Shown piece after piece: positions 24,576 through 34,118 of a stretch of 64,000 nt of DNA. How positions within the stretch are numbered: position 1 is the first letter of the stretch; each line of letters begins with the position of its first letter. Source of the stretch: Heritagella caecorum. Lineage in GTDB: Bacteria; Bacillota; Clostridia; Oscillospirales; Acutalibacteraceae. The position numbers and the translations under genes were made by a program. The notes under the pieces were generated by a model, which was not told the origin of the DNA, searched no databases, and saw only the letters and a list, made by a program, of their open reading frames with translations. The DNA lies in NCBI GenBank assembly GCA_904419035.1, contig CAJFQL010000007.1, positions 17,216-81,215 on the forward strand, read 5' to 3'.

Positions 24576-25829
24576 CTATCGAATTTCGCCGGTTTCGGCG
24601 GCACTTTCGCCGGCCAGGCGGCCGGTGGAAAAGGCAATTTGTAAATTATAGCCGCCGGTGTAGGCATCCACATTCAGCATTTCACCGGCCGCAAATAGAT
24701 TGTCCCATTTTTTTACCTGCATACGGCGGGGGTCGATCTCCCCAAGGTCAATGCCCCCGGCTGTGACGATGGCTTCTTCCAGCGGGCGGAAGCCTTCCAC
24801 GGAAAAGCACAGGTCTTTGACCGTATGCCCGAGCTTTTGCCTTTCCTCCCGGGTGACATCACAGCACCGCTTTTCCGGCGCCAAACCGCTGCGGCGCAAG
24901 GCCACCGGGATTAGGCTGTGCGGCAGCAGGGACACAAGGCTATTGTGCAGGGATTTTTGGTTACCTTCCTTCAAATCCCGCTGCAGCCGCAAATCAAGCT
25001 TTTCCGCCGTCAGGCCCGGTTTTGTGTCGATATGGCACACATACCGGCCCGGTTCCATGGGGCGCATGTGGGCGCTGGCGCTGAGCACCAGGGGCCCGGA
25101 CAGCCCAAAATGGGTAAATAATAATTCACCCAGTTCTTCGAACACTTTTTTCCCTTTGCGGGTTTCGTCGGTAACCGTCAGCGTACAGTTGCGCAGGGAT
25201 AAGCCCATCATGGCCGGGCAATCCGGGCCCTCCACCACCAGCGGCACCAGGCTGGGCATAAGCGGCCGGGTTTTGATCCCCAGGGCCTGGAACAGCCGGT
25301 TCCCGTCGCCGGTACTGCCGGTGCCGGGGTACGATGCGCCGCCCACGGCAACAATCACAGCTTCGGCGGGCAAAAAGGTGCCGTCGTACAGCGTGACCCC
25401 CGTGACCCGGGTGCCTTCGGTTTTCAGCGCTTTGACCCGGGCGTTCAGGCGCACCTGCACCCCTGCTGCCTGCAGGGCTTTTGTAAGGGCATCGACAATA
25501 TCCTGGGCTTTATCGGAACACGGGAACACCCTACGGCCCCGCTCGGTTTTCAGCGGCACACCCTGGTGCTCGAAAAAGGCCATCACGTCCCCGGGGGTAA
25601 AGCGCATCAGGGCGCCATACAGGAATTTCCCATTGCCCGGTACGGCGCGGATCACCGCTTCCGGTTCACAATCATTGCACACATTGCACCGGCCCTTGCC
25701 GGTGATGCGCAGTTTTTTCCCCAGCCGGTCATTGCGCTCCAGTAGCGTAACCTTCGCCCCGGCTCCGGCGGCCGAAAGCGCCGCCATCATGCCGGCCGGC
25801 CCGCCGCCGATCACTATGATCTGTGTCAT
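24576..25829 (-). CDS. HI0933/BaiN-family FAD-dependent oxidoreductase
   Basis: A 417-residue flavoprotein. The N-terminal Rossmann motif is QIIVIGGGPAGMMAAL, followed by LLERNDRLGKKLRITGKGRCNVCND, the hallmark of the HI0933 family. The C-terminal FAD-binding end is WDNLFAAGEMLNVDAYTGGYNLQIAFSTG (in parts). Family members include BaiN-type and uncharacterised reductases; the substrate is unknown. The ATG overlaps the RpiR stop by 4 bp, and cmk follows about 50 bp later. Its fixed position before cmk in many Clostridia suggests a housekeeping role. Confidence 0.88.
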   Translation of the reverse strand: MTQIIVIGGGPAGMMAALSAAGAGAKVTLLERNDRLGKKLRITGKGRCNVCNDCEPEAVIRAVPGNGKFLYGALMRFTPGDVMAFFEHQGVPLKTERGRRVFPCSDKAQDIVDALTKALQAAGVQVRLNARVKALKTEGTRVTGVTLYDGTFLPAEAVIVAVGGASYPGTGSTGDGNRLFQALGIKTRPLMPSLVPLVVEGPDCPAMMGLSLRNCTLTVTDETRKGKKVFEELGELLFTHFGLSGPLVLSASAHMRPMEPGRYVCHIDTKPGLTAEKLDLRLQRDLKEGNQKSLHNSLVSLLPHSLIPVALRRSGLAPEKRCCDVTREERQKLGHTVKDLCFSVEGFRPLEEAIVTAGGIDLGEIDPRRMQVKKWDNLFAAGEMLNVDAYTGGYNLQIAFSTGRLAGESAAETGEIR

Positions 25830-26710
25830 CCGATGGTATCGATCCCCTTTTCGTCCACTTTTTCGTACACGCCGTAGTCGTCCCAAATGCGTTCCAGGTT
25901 TTGCAGGTTTTCGTGCACTTCGTCCTTTTTCTTAATGGCCACCGTGACGATAAACGCGTTGATCACGCTCAAAGGCGCCACCAGCGAATCGACGATGGAC
26001 GCAATATCGCTGCGGGCCCGCAACAGGTACGTGGCCGCTTCGGCCATAGGCGACAGGGCACTGTCGGTAATGGCCACGGTGGAAGCCCCCCGGTCGGACG
26101 CAAAGCGCATGGCTTTGACGGCTTTGCGGGAATACCGGGGGAAACTGATGCCGATGACGGCGTCTTCCGGCGACAGGTGGATCATCTGTTCAAAAATTTC
26201 CGCCTCGCTGGTGGAATTGATCAGCTGCACGCTGTCGAACAGCAATTTAAAATAATACGCCAGGAAATTCGCCAGCGGTAGGGAGCTGCGCGCCCCCAGG
26301 ATATACACATGGCGGGCGTTTACCACCGCATCGGCCGCCCGGTAGAATTCATCTTTGGAAATTTCGTCCAATGTCCGGCGGATCATATCGATGTCCTGGT
26401 TCATCACCGCTTCCAGCAGTTTGCGTTCGGGGATATTGCCTGCGGTAATTTCCAGCCGCTGCACCGTTGTGAGCCGGCTGCGGATCATTTCCTGCATGGC
26501 TTGCTGCAGGCCGGGGTACCCGTTATACCCGATTTCGGTGGCAAAACGTACCACGGTGGATTCACTTACGCCCACGGTGGCCCCCAGCTTCGACGCTGTC
26601 ATGAACGCCACTTTGTCGTAGTGTTCCTCGATATACCGGGCGATCAATTTTTGCCCCTTGGAAAAGCTATGCATATGATCGTGAATGCGTTGGATCAGTT
26701 GGTTATTCAC
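25826..26710 (-). CDS. RpiR/MurR family transcriptional regulator
   Basis: A 294-residue regulator: an N-terminal HTH_6 domain (residues ~1-77, KVAFMTASKLGATVGVSESTVVRFATEIGYNGYP in parts) and a C-terminal SIS phosphosugar-binding domain (~120-265, VYILGARSSLPLANFLAYYF and VIGISFPRYSRKAVKAM). Such proteins sense sugar phosphates. Here it is the first gene of an operon of lipid and nucleotide genes, so it may be only positionally linked. The start codon is GTG; the ribosome binding site is modest. Confidence 0.9.
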   Translation of the reverse strand: MNNQLIQRIHDHMHSFSKGQKLIARYIEEHYDKVAFMTASKLGATVGVSESTVVRFATEIGYNGYPGLQQAMQEMIRSRLTTVQRLEITAGNIPERKLLEAVMNQDIDMIRRTLDEISKDEFYRAADAVVNARHVYILGARSSLPLANFLAYYFKLLFDSVQLINSTSEAEIFEQMIHLSPEDAVIGISFPRYSRKAVKAMRFASDRGASTVAITDSALSPMAEAATYLLRARSDIASIVDSLVAPLSVINAFIVTVAIKKKDEVHENLQNLERIWDDYGVYEKVDEKGIDTIG

Positions 26711-26830
26711 AGCTTTTCTCTCACCCTCTCTTTACTTAAAATCGCTGTGGCTCTCCCCGTTGCCCCCTACTAAGAGCAAGCGGGCCGACGTTCGGCGCAC
26801 AGCTTCTATCTTACTCATCTTAAAACGAAA

Positions 26831-26881
26831 TCCTGCAAAAAGCAAGAGAAAAAGGCAAATCCCCCCCGGTTTTTTGCAGGA
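26831..26881. repeat. Inverted repeat, possible long-loop terminator
   Basis: TCCTGCAAAAA (26831-26841) and TTTTTGCAGGA (26871-26881) are perfect complements separated by 29 bases that include a C7 run. It lies after the DUF5685 operon and before rpiR. On the minus strand the second arm is followed by TTTCGTTTT, so a terminator is possible despite the long loop. Confidence 0.45.
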
Positions 26882-26896
26882 ATCAAAAAAAATTAT

Positions 26897-27463
26897 TCAT
26901 TTTCCACGGGTCAGACGCTGCACCACCGGGTGCAGCCGCCGCCAGTAAAGGAACGCTAACCCGGACAGGGCCCGGTCATACACAAAGAAAACGGCGTTGC
27001 AAAGCAGGAACATGAGCGGCGCCGCCCACAGCAGCACATTTTGGCTCGAGAGGATGCCCGGCATGGAAGACAAATCCAGCTGGAAGATAAACAGGCACAC
27101 CACGATGTAAAGCGCCAGCGCCGCGTTGAAGACAAGGTACTTGAGCCCCCACACCACCGCGCGGCGGCGCTTTTTTTCCAAAGTAAATTTGAGTGCCGGA
27201 TAATACCCGAAAAACAGGGTAAACAACGCCCAGGCCTGCTGGTCCGCCGTGATGAAAAACGACAGCACGGCCACAACGCCATAGGTGATCCCGGCCCAGG
27301 AAGGGCTGATTTCGATCATCACCGATAAGAGCAGCACGCCGCTCAGGGCCGGTAGTGCCAGCGTGCCCATGGGGAACAGGCCCGTCAAAGCCAGCAACAC
27401 CAGGCTCAGGGCCGCCACCAGGCCGCCAAACGCTACTTTGGTGCTTTTTTGCGTATTCTGCAA
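26897..27463 (-). CDS. Conserved membrane protein of unknown function
   Basis: A 188-residue protein with five or six hydrophobic segments, short loops and the motif FFGYYPALKFTLEKK between segments 3 and 4. The first segments (FGGLVAALSLVLLALTGLFP) resemble ECF-transporter S components or small integral membrane proteins, but no substrate motif is visible. The start is a TTG preceded by a GGGGGCGGGGG purine stretch. It follows the J-domain gene after 16 bp and is the last member of that operon. Function unknown. Confidence 0.7.
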   Translation of the reverse strand: MQNTQKSTKVAFGGLVAALSLVLLALTGLFPMGTLALPALSGVLLLSVMIEISPSWAGITYGVVAVLSFFITADQQAWALFTLFFGYYPALKFTLEKKRRRAVVWGLKYLVFNAALALYIVVCLFIFQLDLSSMPGILSSQNVLLWAAPLMFLLCNAVFFVYDRALSGLAFLYWRRLHPVVQRLTRGK

Positions 27464-27479
27464 CGCCCCCGCCCCCTTT

Positions 27480-28133
27480 TTAGCAGCACGGGATTAGGTC
27501 GCCGCCCATGCATTCGCAGCAGCAGTCGGCAATCATCAACGACGAACACACATCGCAGGCGCTGCACCCGCCGTTCATGGTATCGGTCTGGGGGTTATAC
27601 CCGCCATACTGGCCGTACCGCTGGCCGGTGATCTGGTTGAACGCCGCCCGGTATTCCGGGTTGCCCGGGTCCATTTGGCACGCCCGGGAAAAATGGTTGG
27701 TGGCTTCGTCCAGCCAGCCGCGCTTATACAGCACGGTACCCTTCAGGAAGTACCATTCCGCGTTGCGGGAATCGGTGGGCACCCCGTTGAGGATCTGTTC
27801 CGCGTCGGCAATGCGCCCGGAAGCAATCAGGCTGCGCACATCGCCAAAACCGGTGCTGGTCTGGTACGCGCCGCCCCAGTAGCCGTTATAGGCCTGCTGC
27901 TGCGCGCCGCCAGTGGGACCGGCATTCCCCCGTTTGCGGGCCGCTTTGCGCTCGCTGGTAATCTGGTCGTAGGCTTCGTTGACTTCTTTCATTTTTTCGC
28001 TGGCCAGATCCGCAATGGGGCTGCCGGCATAGTTATCCGGGTGGTACTTTTTCGCCAGCGCCCGGTACGCCTCTTTTATTTCGTCATCCGTGGCATTGGG
28101 GGATACGCCCAAAACTCTGTAGGGATCATTCAT
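27480..28133 (-). CDS. J-domain (DnaJ-like) protein with TPR-like middle and Cys-rich tail
   Basis: A 217-residue protein. A J domain occupies residues 1-~70 with HPD at 31-33, so it can stimulate a DnaK-type chaperone. A Gly/Gln/Tyr-rich linker follows, then a TPR-like helical region (IADAEQILNGV, NAEWYFLKGTVLYKRGWLDEA, FSRACQMDPGNPEY). The C-terminus has nine Cys in its last 30 residues, which suggests a metal- or redox-active end. It lacks the zinc-finger and client domains of true DnaJ. The ATG overlaps the DUF5685 stop by 4 bp, so both proteins probably act together. Confidence 0.88.
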   Translation of the reverse strand: MNDPYRVLGVSPNATDDEIKEAYRALAKKYHPDNYAGSPIADLASEKMKEVNEAYDQITSERKAARKRGNAGPTGGAQQQAYNGYWGGAYQTSTGFGDVRSLIASGRIADAEQILNGVPTDSRNAEWYFLKGTVLYKRGWLDEATNHFSRACQMDPGNPEYRAAFNQITGQRYGQYGGYNPQTDTMNGGCSACDVCSSLMIADCCCECMGGDLIPCC

Positions 28134-29038
28134 TTGATTTTCGTTCCTTTCCGGTAAGTGTGGGTAAACAAAACGGACCGCTGGGTAAAGGGCAGTCCCA
28201 AACACACAATATTCTGCACCACGGGGGCAAACGCCTGCAACGGCATGAGCGACAGCGCCGCCTGGATGCGGGCCGTGTTCATATTTTGCAGCTCGTTGAT
28301 CGAAGTTGCCACCCGTTTTTCTTCCTCCGGCGGCAGTTTGCCCGGCGGGAAAGGGCCATATTTTTTCACAAACACATTAAAATCGCCTTTTTGCCGGTCC
28401 TCTTCAAAATCGTCCCCGGCATCCATCAGGTACACCCAGCGCCCCAAAAAATAGCCAAATTCTTCCAAAATTCGCCGCTGGGTTTCATCCCGGGCCGCCC
28501 GGCCAAACACATATTGCAGGAGCTTTGCCGTAGGGTCCGCGCATTCGTCGGGCAAAGGCGTTTCCTTTTGCTCGGCGGCGCGCTGGGCGTCGGTCATCTG
28601 CCTGGCCATGGCCGCCAGTTCGGGTTCATCGGCCGCCGCTTTTTTGCGCGCCCGGCGGGTAATCAGCAGCAAAAAACGGCTGCGAAGCCGCCCGAAAAGA
28701 TGGGGCGCATCCAGGCTGTCATCCCGGATCTTTTCCCCCATGAGCAGCACCGAAAGTGCCGCCGCAAAACGGAACGCTTCGTCCTGCCCCTGCATATGCC
28801 CGCATTTTTTCAGCGGGTTCACGGCACAGCGCTGCCGGCAAAACACACAGTCGTTTTCTTTGGCCTGCAGCCCGATGGCAATAAGCAGCCAAAACGTACA
28901 GTCATAGCTCAGCGTCATACGGCTCAGGGCCCCGTACCGCCACCCCAAATGGCGGCATAGCGCACAGTACACGGCTTTATAGGATTCAAATTCGCGTACT
29001 TTCAGTTCCGCTTGAAAGGGTCGGATATAACCGAACAT
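28130..29038 (-). CDS. DUF5685 family protein
   Basis: A 302-residue, mostly helical soluble protein matching DUF5685. It begins MFGYIRPFQAELKVREFESYKAVYCALCRHLG in parts, with a first C-x-x-C (YCALC). A second cluster is CVFCRQRC...KKCG. The C-terminal half is helical with DAGDDFEEDRQKGDFNVF, reminiscent of prenyl-synthase-like Asp-rich folds, but no catalytic assignment is possible. The Cys sets suggest metal binding. Its stop overlaps the start of the J-domain gene. The start was chosen at MFGYIRP, the family's usual N-terminus. Confidence 0.8.
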   Translation of the reverse strand: MFGYIRPFQAELKVREFESYKAVYCALCRHLGWRYGALSRMTLSYDCTFWLLIAIGLQAKENDCVFCRQRCAVNPLKKCGHMQGQDEAFRFAAALSVLLMGEKIRDDSLDAPHLFGRLRSRFLLLITRRARKKAAADEPELAAMARQMTDAQRAAEQKETPLPDECADPTAKLLQYVFGRAARDETQRRILEEFGYFLGRWVYLMDAGDDFEEDRQKGDFNVFVKKYGPFPPGKLPPEEEKRVATSINELQNMNTARIQAALSLMPLQAFAPVVQNIVCLGLPFTQRSVLFTHTYRKGTKIK

Positions 29039-29189
29039 CCAAAAAATCCTTTCCGGGGCTTTGGCCCCATGGTGGTATTCCACGCCTAATTTTACCCCAC
29101 TTCGCAAAAACTTCGGTGAATAGATTGTAAATTTTCCTATCCGGGCTGACAAAAAAGCGAAGGCCTTTTACGATACGGTTCCTTTTACC

Positions 29190-29223
29190 AAAAAAGCCGC
29201 CCCATTTTGGACGGCTTTTTTCC
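29190..29223 (-). terminator. Terminator of uvrBA
   Basis: A short GCCG-CC / GG-CGGC hairpin between A6 and T6 tracts, directly after the uvrA stop codon. Confidence 0.7.
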
Positions 29224-29229
29224 CTTTGG

Positions 29230-32067
29230 TCAGTCGGTCTTCGCGGCCGGCAGCATCTTTTTCAGGTACTGCCCCGTATAAGAAGCGGGCACCTGGGCCA
29301 CCTGTTCCGGCGTGCCGCAGGCCACCACCGTGCCGCCGCCGTCGCCCCCTTCGGGCCCCAGGTCAATGAGATAATCGGCGGTTTTGATCAGATCGAGGTT
29401 GTGTTCGATCACAATCACGGAGTTGCCCGCATCCACCAGTTTTTGCAGCACATCGATCAGGCGGTGCACGTCGGCAATGTGCAGCCCGGTGGTGGGTTCA
29501 TCTAAGATATACACCGTGCGGCCCGTGGCCCGGCGGCTCAGTTCCGTGGCGAGCTTCACCCGCTGCGCTTCGCCCCCGGACAATGTGGTGGCGGGCTGGC
29601 CGATTTTCACATACCCCAGCCCCACTTCGCACAGCGTGTCGAGCTTGCGGGCAATGCGGGGAATGGACGAGAAGAACTGGGCCCCCTCTTCGATGGTCAT
29701 ATCCAGCACGTCGCTGATATTTTTGCCCTTATATTTCACTTCCAAGGTTTCGCGGTTATAGCGCTTGCCTTTGCACACGTCGCAGGGCACATACACATCG
29801 GGCAAAAAGTGCATTTCGATTTTCACAATGCCGTCGCCTTCGCAGGCTTCGCACCGGCCGCCTTTGACGTTGAACGAAAAGCGCCCGCTGGTAAAGCCGT
29901 GCATTTTCGCTTCCTGGGTGGAAGCAAATAAGGAACGGATGTCGGTGAACACCCCGGTGTAGGTGGCCGGGTTGCTGCGGGGGGTGCGGCCGATGGGCGA
30001 CTGGTTGATCTGGATCACCTTATCGAGGTTTTCCAGGCCCTTAATCGCCTTGTGGGCGCCGGGGTGAGTGTGGGCGCGGTTGAGTTCCGCCGCCAGTTTT
30101 TTATACAGGATTTCGTTAATCAGCGACGATTTGCCCGACCCCGACACGCCGGTGACGCACACCAGTTCCCCCAGAGGGATTTTCACATCGATATTCTTCA
30201 GGTTATTCTGTTTGGCCCCGAGAATATGCAAAAACTTGCCGTTGCCCTGCCGGCGTTTTTGCGGGATGGGCACGCAGCGTTCCCCGGAGAGGTACTGCCC
30301 GGTGATGGATTCCTTGCACGCCAAAATCCCCTTGGCCGGTCCGTTATACACCACTTCCCCGCCGTGTACCCCGGCCCCGGGCCCGATGTCCACAATGTGG
30401 TCCGCGCGGAGCATGGTCTCTTCGTCGTGTTCCACCACCAAGACGGTGTTGCCCATATCCCGCAGGTTTTGCAGGGTATTGAGCAGTTTGCCGTTATCCC
30501 GCTGGTGCAGGCCGATGCTGGGTTCGTCCAGGATATACAGCACGCCCGTGAGCGCCGAACCGATTTGGGTGGCCAGCCGGATGCGCTGGCTTTCCCCGCC
30601 GGACAGGGTGCTGGCCGCCCGGGACAGGGTCAGGTATTCCAGCCCCACATTGCGCAAAAAGCCCAGCCGGGCGCGGATTTCCTTTAAAATCGCGGCGGCA
30701 ATCATCTGTTCCCGGGGGGTGAGCGTGAGGGTATCAAGGAACGAAAGGGCATCGATGACGCTCATATCGCAGAATTCCGCGATATTGATGCCCCCCACCG
30801 TCACCGCCAGGCTCTCTTTCGATAGGCGCTGGCCGTGGCAGCTGTCGCAGGGGACGGCGTTCATATACGTTTCGATTTCTTCCTTGATCCAGTTGGACTG
30901 GGTTTCGCGGAAACGGCGTTCCAAGTTGGGGATGATGCCCTCAAAGGGCGTTTCGTACACCCCGTGGCCGTACTCGCTGCGGCGCGACACTTTGATTTTT
31001 TCCCCTTTGGTGCCATAGAGCAAAATGTCGATGATGTTGTCGGGCAGCTCGTCCACCGGCACATCCAGCGAAAAGCCGTAGTGCTTCGCTAGCGCTTCCA
31101 TATACATGGCGGCGATGGTGCTGCCCTCCATGGCCCAGCCGCCGCCTTTTAACGCGCCTTTGCGGATGGACAGGGTGCGGTCGGGGATGATCAGATCGGG
31201 GTCAATGCGCATGAACACCCCCAGCCCCGTGCATTTGGGGCAGGCCCCGGCGGGGTTATTGAATGAAAACATGCGGGGCGACAGTTCTTCGATGCTCACG
31301 CCGTGTTCCGGGCAGGCATAATTTTGGGAAAACAGCATATCTTCCCCGTTTACGACGCTGACAATCATAATCCCCCCGGTGAGGGAACCGGCGGTTTCCA
31401 GCGAATCGCTCAGGCGGGAGCGGATGTCCTCCCGGATGACCAGCCGGTCGACGATGATTTCGATATTGTGTTTTTTGTTCTTTTCGGGTTTGATCGTTTC
31501 GGACAGGTCATACAAAATCCCGTCCACCCGCACCCGGGCATAGCCGCTTTTGCGGGCCGCTTCCAGTTCCTTTTGGTGTTCGCCTTTGCGGCCCCGCACC
31601 ACCGGGGCCATGACCAGTATGCGGGTCTTTTCCGGCAGGGCCATGACCTGGTCGACGATCTGGTCAATGGTCTGCTGGCGGATTTCCCGGCCGCACACGG
31701 GGCAATGGGGCACCCCGATGCGGGCGTATAACAGCCGCAGATAGTCGTAAATTTCCGTTACGGTCCCCACCGTAGACCGGGGGTTTTTGGACGTGGTTTT
31801 CTGGTCGATGGAAATCGCCGGGGACAGCCCGGAAATTTCGTCCACATCGGGTTTATCCATCTGCCCCAGGAACATGCGGGCGTAGGACGACAGGGATTCC
31901 ACATACCGGCGCTGGCCCTCGGCGTAAATGGTATCGAACGCCAGGGACGATTTGCCCGACCCCGACAGCCCGGTGAGCACCACCAGCTCGTTGCGGGGGA
32001 TGTCCAGGTCGATATTTTTCAGGTTATGCACCCGCGCGCCGCGGATGCGAATCGTTTTTTGCTCCAT
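29230..32067 (-). CDS. uvrA: UvrABC excinuclease subunit A
   Basis: A 945-residue damage-recognition ATPase of nucleotide excision repair. It has two ABC modules: Walker A GLSGSGKSSLAF near residue 35 and GVSGSGKSSLINE near 640, each with an LSGGE signature (TLSGGESQRIRLA, TLSGGEAQRVKLA). Zinc-binding sites are CPEHG...CPKC, and the second-module finger CEACEGDG...CDVCKGKRY. Length and architecture are normal. It follows uvrB after 30 bp and shares its LexA-controlled promoter. Confidence 0.97.
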   Translation of the reverse strand: MEQKTIRIRGARVHNLKNIDLDIPRNELVVLTGLSGSGKSSLAFDTIYAEGQRRYVESLSSYARMFLGQMDKPDVDEISGLSPAISIDQKTTSKNPRSTVGTVTEIYDYLRLLYARIGVPHCPVCGREIRQQTIDQIVDQVMALPEKTRILVMAPVVRGRKGEHQKELEAARKSGYARVRVDGILYDLSETIKPEKNKKHNIEIIVDRLVIREDIRSRLSDSLETAGSLTGGIMIVSVVNGEDMLFSQNYACPEHGVSIEELSPRMFSFNNPAGACPKCTGLGVFMRIDPDLIIPDRTLSIRKGALKGGGWAMEGSTIAAMYMEALAKHYGFSLDVPVDELPDNIIDILLYGTKGEKIKVSRRSEYGHGVYETPFEGIIPNLERRFRETQSNWIKEEIETYMNAVPCDSCHGQRLSKESLAVTVGGINIAEFCDMSVIDALSFLDTLTLTPREQMIAAAILKEIRARLGFLRNVGLEYLTLSRAASTLSGGESQRIRLATQIGSALTGVLYILDEPSIGLHQRDNGKLLNTLQNLRDMGNTVLVVEHDEETMLRADHIVDIGPGAGVHGGEVVYNGPAKGILACKESITGQYLSGERCVPIPQKRRQGNGKFLHILGAKQNNLKNIDVKIPLGELVCVTGVSGSGKSSLINEILYKKLAAELNRAHTHPGAHKAIKGLENLDKVIQINQSPIGRTPRSNPATYTGVFTDIRSLFASTQEAKMHGFTSGRFSFNVKGGRCEACEGDGIVKIEMHFLPDVYVPCDVCKGKRYNRETLEVKYKGKNISDVLDMTIEEGAQFFSSIPRIARKLDTLCEVGLGYVKIGQPATTLSGGEAQRVKLATELSRRATGRTVYILDEPTTGLHIADVHRLIDVLQKLVDAGNSVIVIEHNLDLIKTADYLIDLGPEGGDGGGTVVACGTPEQVAQVPASYTGQYLKKMLPAAKTD

Positions 32068-32097
32068 AGCTCCGTTTCCTTTCCTGCCCGGAAGGGG

Positions 32098-34077
32098 TTA
32101 GGACCCCTGCTGCAGTTTTTTGATCTTGTCGCGCAAATAGGCGGCATGTTCGAATTCCAGCAGTTTGGCCGCCGCCTTCATCTCCTTGGTGAGCTGGTCG
32201 ATCAGCTGGCGGCGCTCGATGGCCGACAGGGGCTTTTCCTTCTTTTTGCGGCGGGTACCGTCTTCTTTGTGGCTGGAAATTTCCAGCACTTCGGCCACGT
32301 CTTTCGAAATGGTGCGGGGGGTGATGCCGTGTTCTTTATTATACCGCATCTGTTTTTCCCGGCGGCGCAGGGTTTCGCGAATGGCGGCCTCCATGCTGGG
32401 GGTGACGGAATCGGCGTACATAATCACGGTGCCTTCGCTGTTCCGCGCGGCCCGGCCGATGGTCTGGATCAGGCTGCGCTCACTGCGCAAAAAGCCCTCT
32501 TTGTCGGCGTCGAGGATCGCCACCAGGGATACTTCCGGGATGTCCAGCCCTTCCCGCAACAGGTTGATACCCACCAGCACGTCGAATTCCCCCAGCCGCA
32601 AATCGCGGATGATCTCCATACGTTCCACGGTGTCGATATCGTGGTGCATATAGCGCACGCGGATGCCCATATTGTCGAGGTAATCGGTGAGGTCTTCCGC
32701 CATTTTTTTCGTCAGGGTGGTCACCAGCACCCGCTGGTTTTTCTCGGTGCGCAGGTGGATTTCCGAAATCAAATCGTCGATCTGCCCCTCCGACGGGCGC
32801 ACGCTGATTTCCGGGTCGAGCAGCCCGGTGGGCCGGATGACCTGTTCCACAATCTGGGCACTTTTTTCCTTTTCCAAATCGCCGGGGGTGGCGCTGACGA
32901 AGATCACCTGGCCGATGTGGTCGTAAAATTCGTCAAAATCCAGCGGCCGGTTGTCGTACGCCGACGGCAGCCGGAACCCGTAATCCACCAGCGCCTGTTT
33001 GCGGGCGCGGTCGCCGGCATACATGCTGCGCACCTGGGGCAAGGTGACGTGGGATTCGTCAACAAACAGCAGAAAATCGTCGGGGAAGTAATCGAGCAGC
33101 GTAAACGGCGCGCTGCCCGGTTTGCGGCCCGAGAGCACCCGGGAATAGTTTTCGATGCCCTTACAAAAGCCGATTTCCCCCAGCATTTCAATATCGTACA
33201 TGGTGCGCTGTTCAATGCGCTGGGCCTCGATGAGCTTGTCGTTTTCTTTAAAATACGCCACCCGGGCGTGCATTTCGTCTTCAATCTCTTTTAGGGCGCG
33301 CATCATCTTTTCCCGCGGCACAATGTAATGGGACGCGGGGTAAATGGCCACATGCTTTAAGTCGGCCTTAAATTCCCCGGTGACGGCGTTAATTTCCGTG
33401 ATGCGGTCCACTTCGTCGCCGAAAAACTCCACCCGGATGATGGTGTCGCTGCTTTCCGCGGGCCAGATTTCCACCACGTCGCCGTGCACCCGGAATTTAT
33501 TCCGGGCAAAGCCGATGTCGTTGCGCTCGTATTGCAGTTCCACCAGTTTTTTCAGCAGCTCGTCCCGGTCCTTTTCCATGCCGGGGCGCAGGGAAATGAC
33601 CATGGTGCGGTAATCGATAGGGTCACCTAGGCTGTAAATACACGACACGCTGGCCACGATGATCACGTCCCGCCGCTCCGACAAGGCCGACGTGGCGGAA
33701 TGGCGCAGTTTGTCGATTTCGTCGTTGATGGCGGAATCCTTTTCAATATACGTATCGGTCGTGGCGATATACGCTTCCGGCTGGTAATAATCGTAGTACG
33801 AGACAAAATATTCCACGGCGTTTTCGGGGAAAAAGGCCCGGAATTCCGAACACAGCTGGGCCGCCAGGGTTTTGTTGTGGGCCAGCACCAGCGTGGGGCG
33901 GTTCACCTGGGCGATCACGTTGGCCATGGTGAAGGTCTTCCCGGAACCGGTCACCCCCAGCAGGGTCTGTTCTTTGTCGCCCGCCTTTAGCCCTTTTACC
34001 AACTGTTCAATGGCCTGGGGCTGGTCGCCGGTGGGCTGATACGGGGCCGTCAGTTTAAACGCACCCGGTCCGATCAT
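32098..34077 (-). CDS. uvrB: UvrABC excinuclease subunit B
   Basis: A 659-residue helicase-like subunit. Walker A is GVTGSGKTFTMA, and the beta-hairpin used for damage verification is in the YYDYYQPEAYIATTDTYIEKDS region. Helicase motifs include ILDADKEGFLRS and QTIGRAARN. The C-terminal UVR motif that contacts UvrC is LLEFEHAAYLRDKIKKL. The start is the ATG 8 bases after GGAGG. A LexA box lies 40 bp upstream, so the uvrB-uvrA operon is DNA-damage inducible. Confidence 0.97.
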   Translation of the reverse strand: MIGPGAFKLTAPYQPTGDQPQAIEQLVKGLKAGDKEQTLLGVTGSGKTFTMANVIAQVNRPTLVLAHNKTLAAQLCSEFRAFFPENAVEYFVSYYDYYQPEAYIATTDTYIEKDSAINDEIDKLRHSATSALSERRDVIIVASVSCIYSLGDPIDYRTMVISLRPGMEKDRDELLKKLVELQYERNDIGFARNKFRVHGDVVEIWPAESSDTIIRVEFFGDEVDRITEINAVTGEFKADLKHVAIYPASHYIVPREKMMRALKEIEDEMHARVAYFKENDKLIEAQRIEQRTMYDIEMLGEIGFCKGIENYSRVLSGRKPGSAPFTLLDYFPDDFLLFVDESHVTLPQVRSMYAGDRARKQALVDYGFRLPSAYDNRPLDFDEFYDHIGQVIFVSATPGDLEKEKSAQIVEQVIRPTGLLDPEISVRPSEGQIDDLISEIHLRTEKNQRVLVTTLTKKMAEDLTDYLDNMGIRVRYMHHDIDTVERMEIIRDLRLGEFDVLVGINLLREGLDIPEVSLVAILDADKEGFLRSERSLIQTIGRAARNSEGTVIMYADSVTPSMEAAIRETLRRREKQMRYNKEHGITPRTISKDVAEVLEISSHKEDGTRRKKKEKPLSAIERRQLIDQLTKEMKAAAKLLEFEHAAYLRDKIKKLQQGS

Positions 34078-34118
34078 ACAAAAGGCCTCCTTTCGCCTCA
34101 CAAACGCCGTCACATTAC

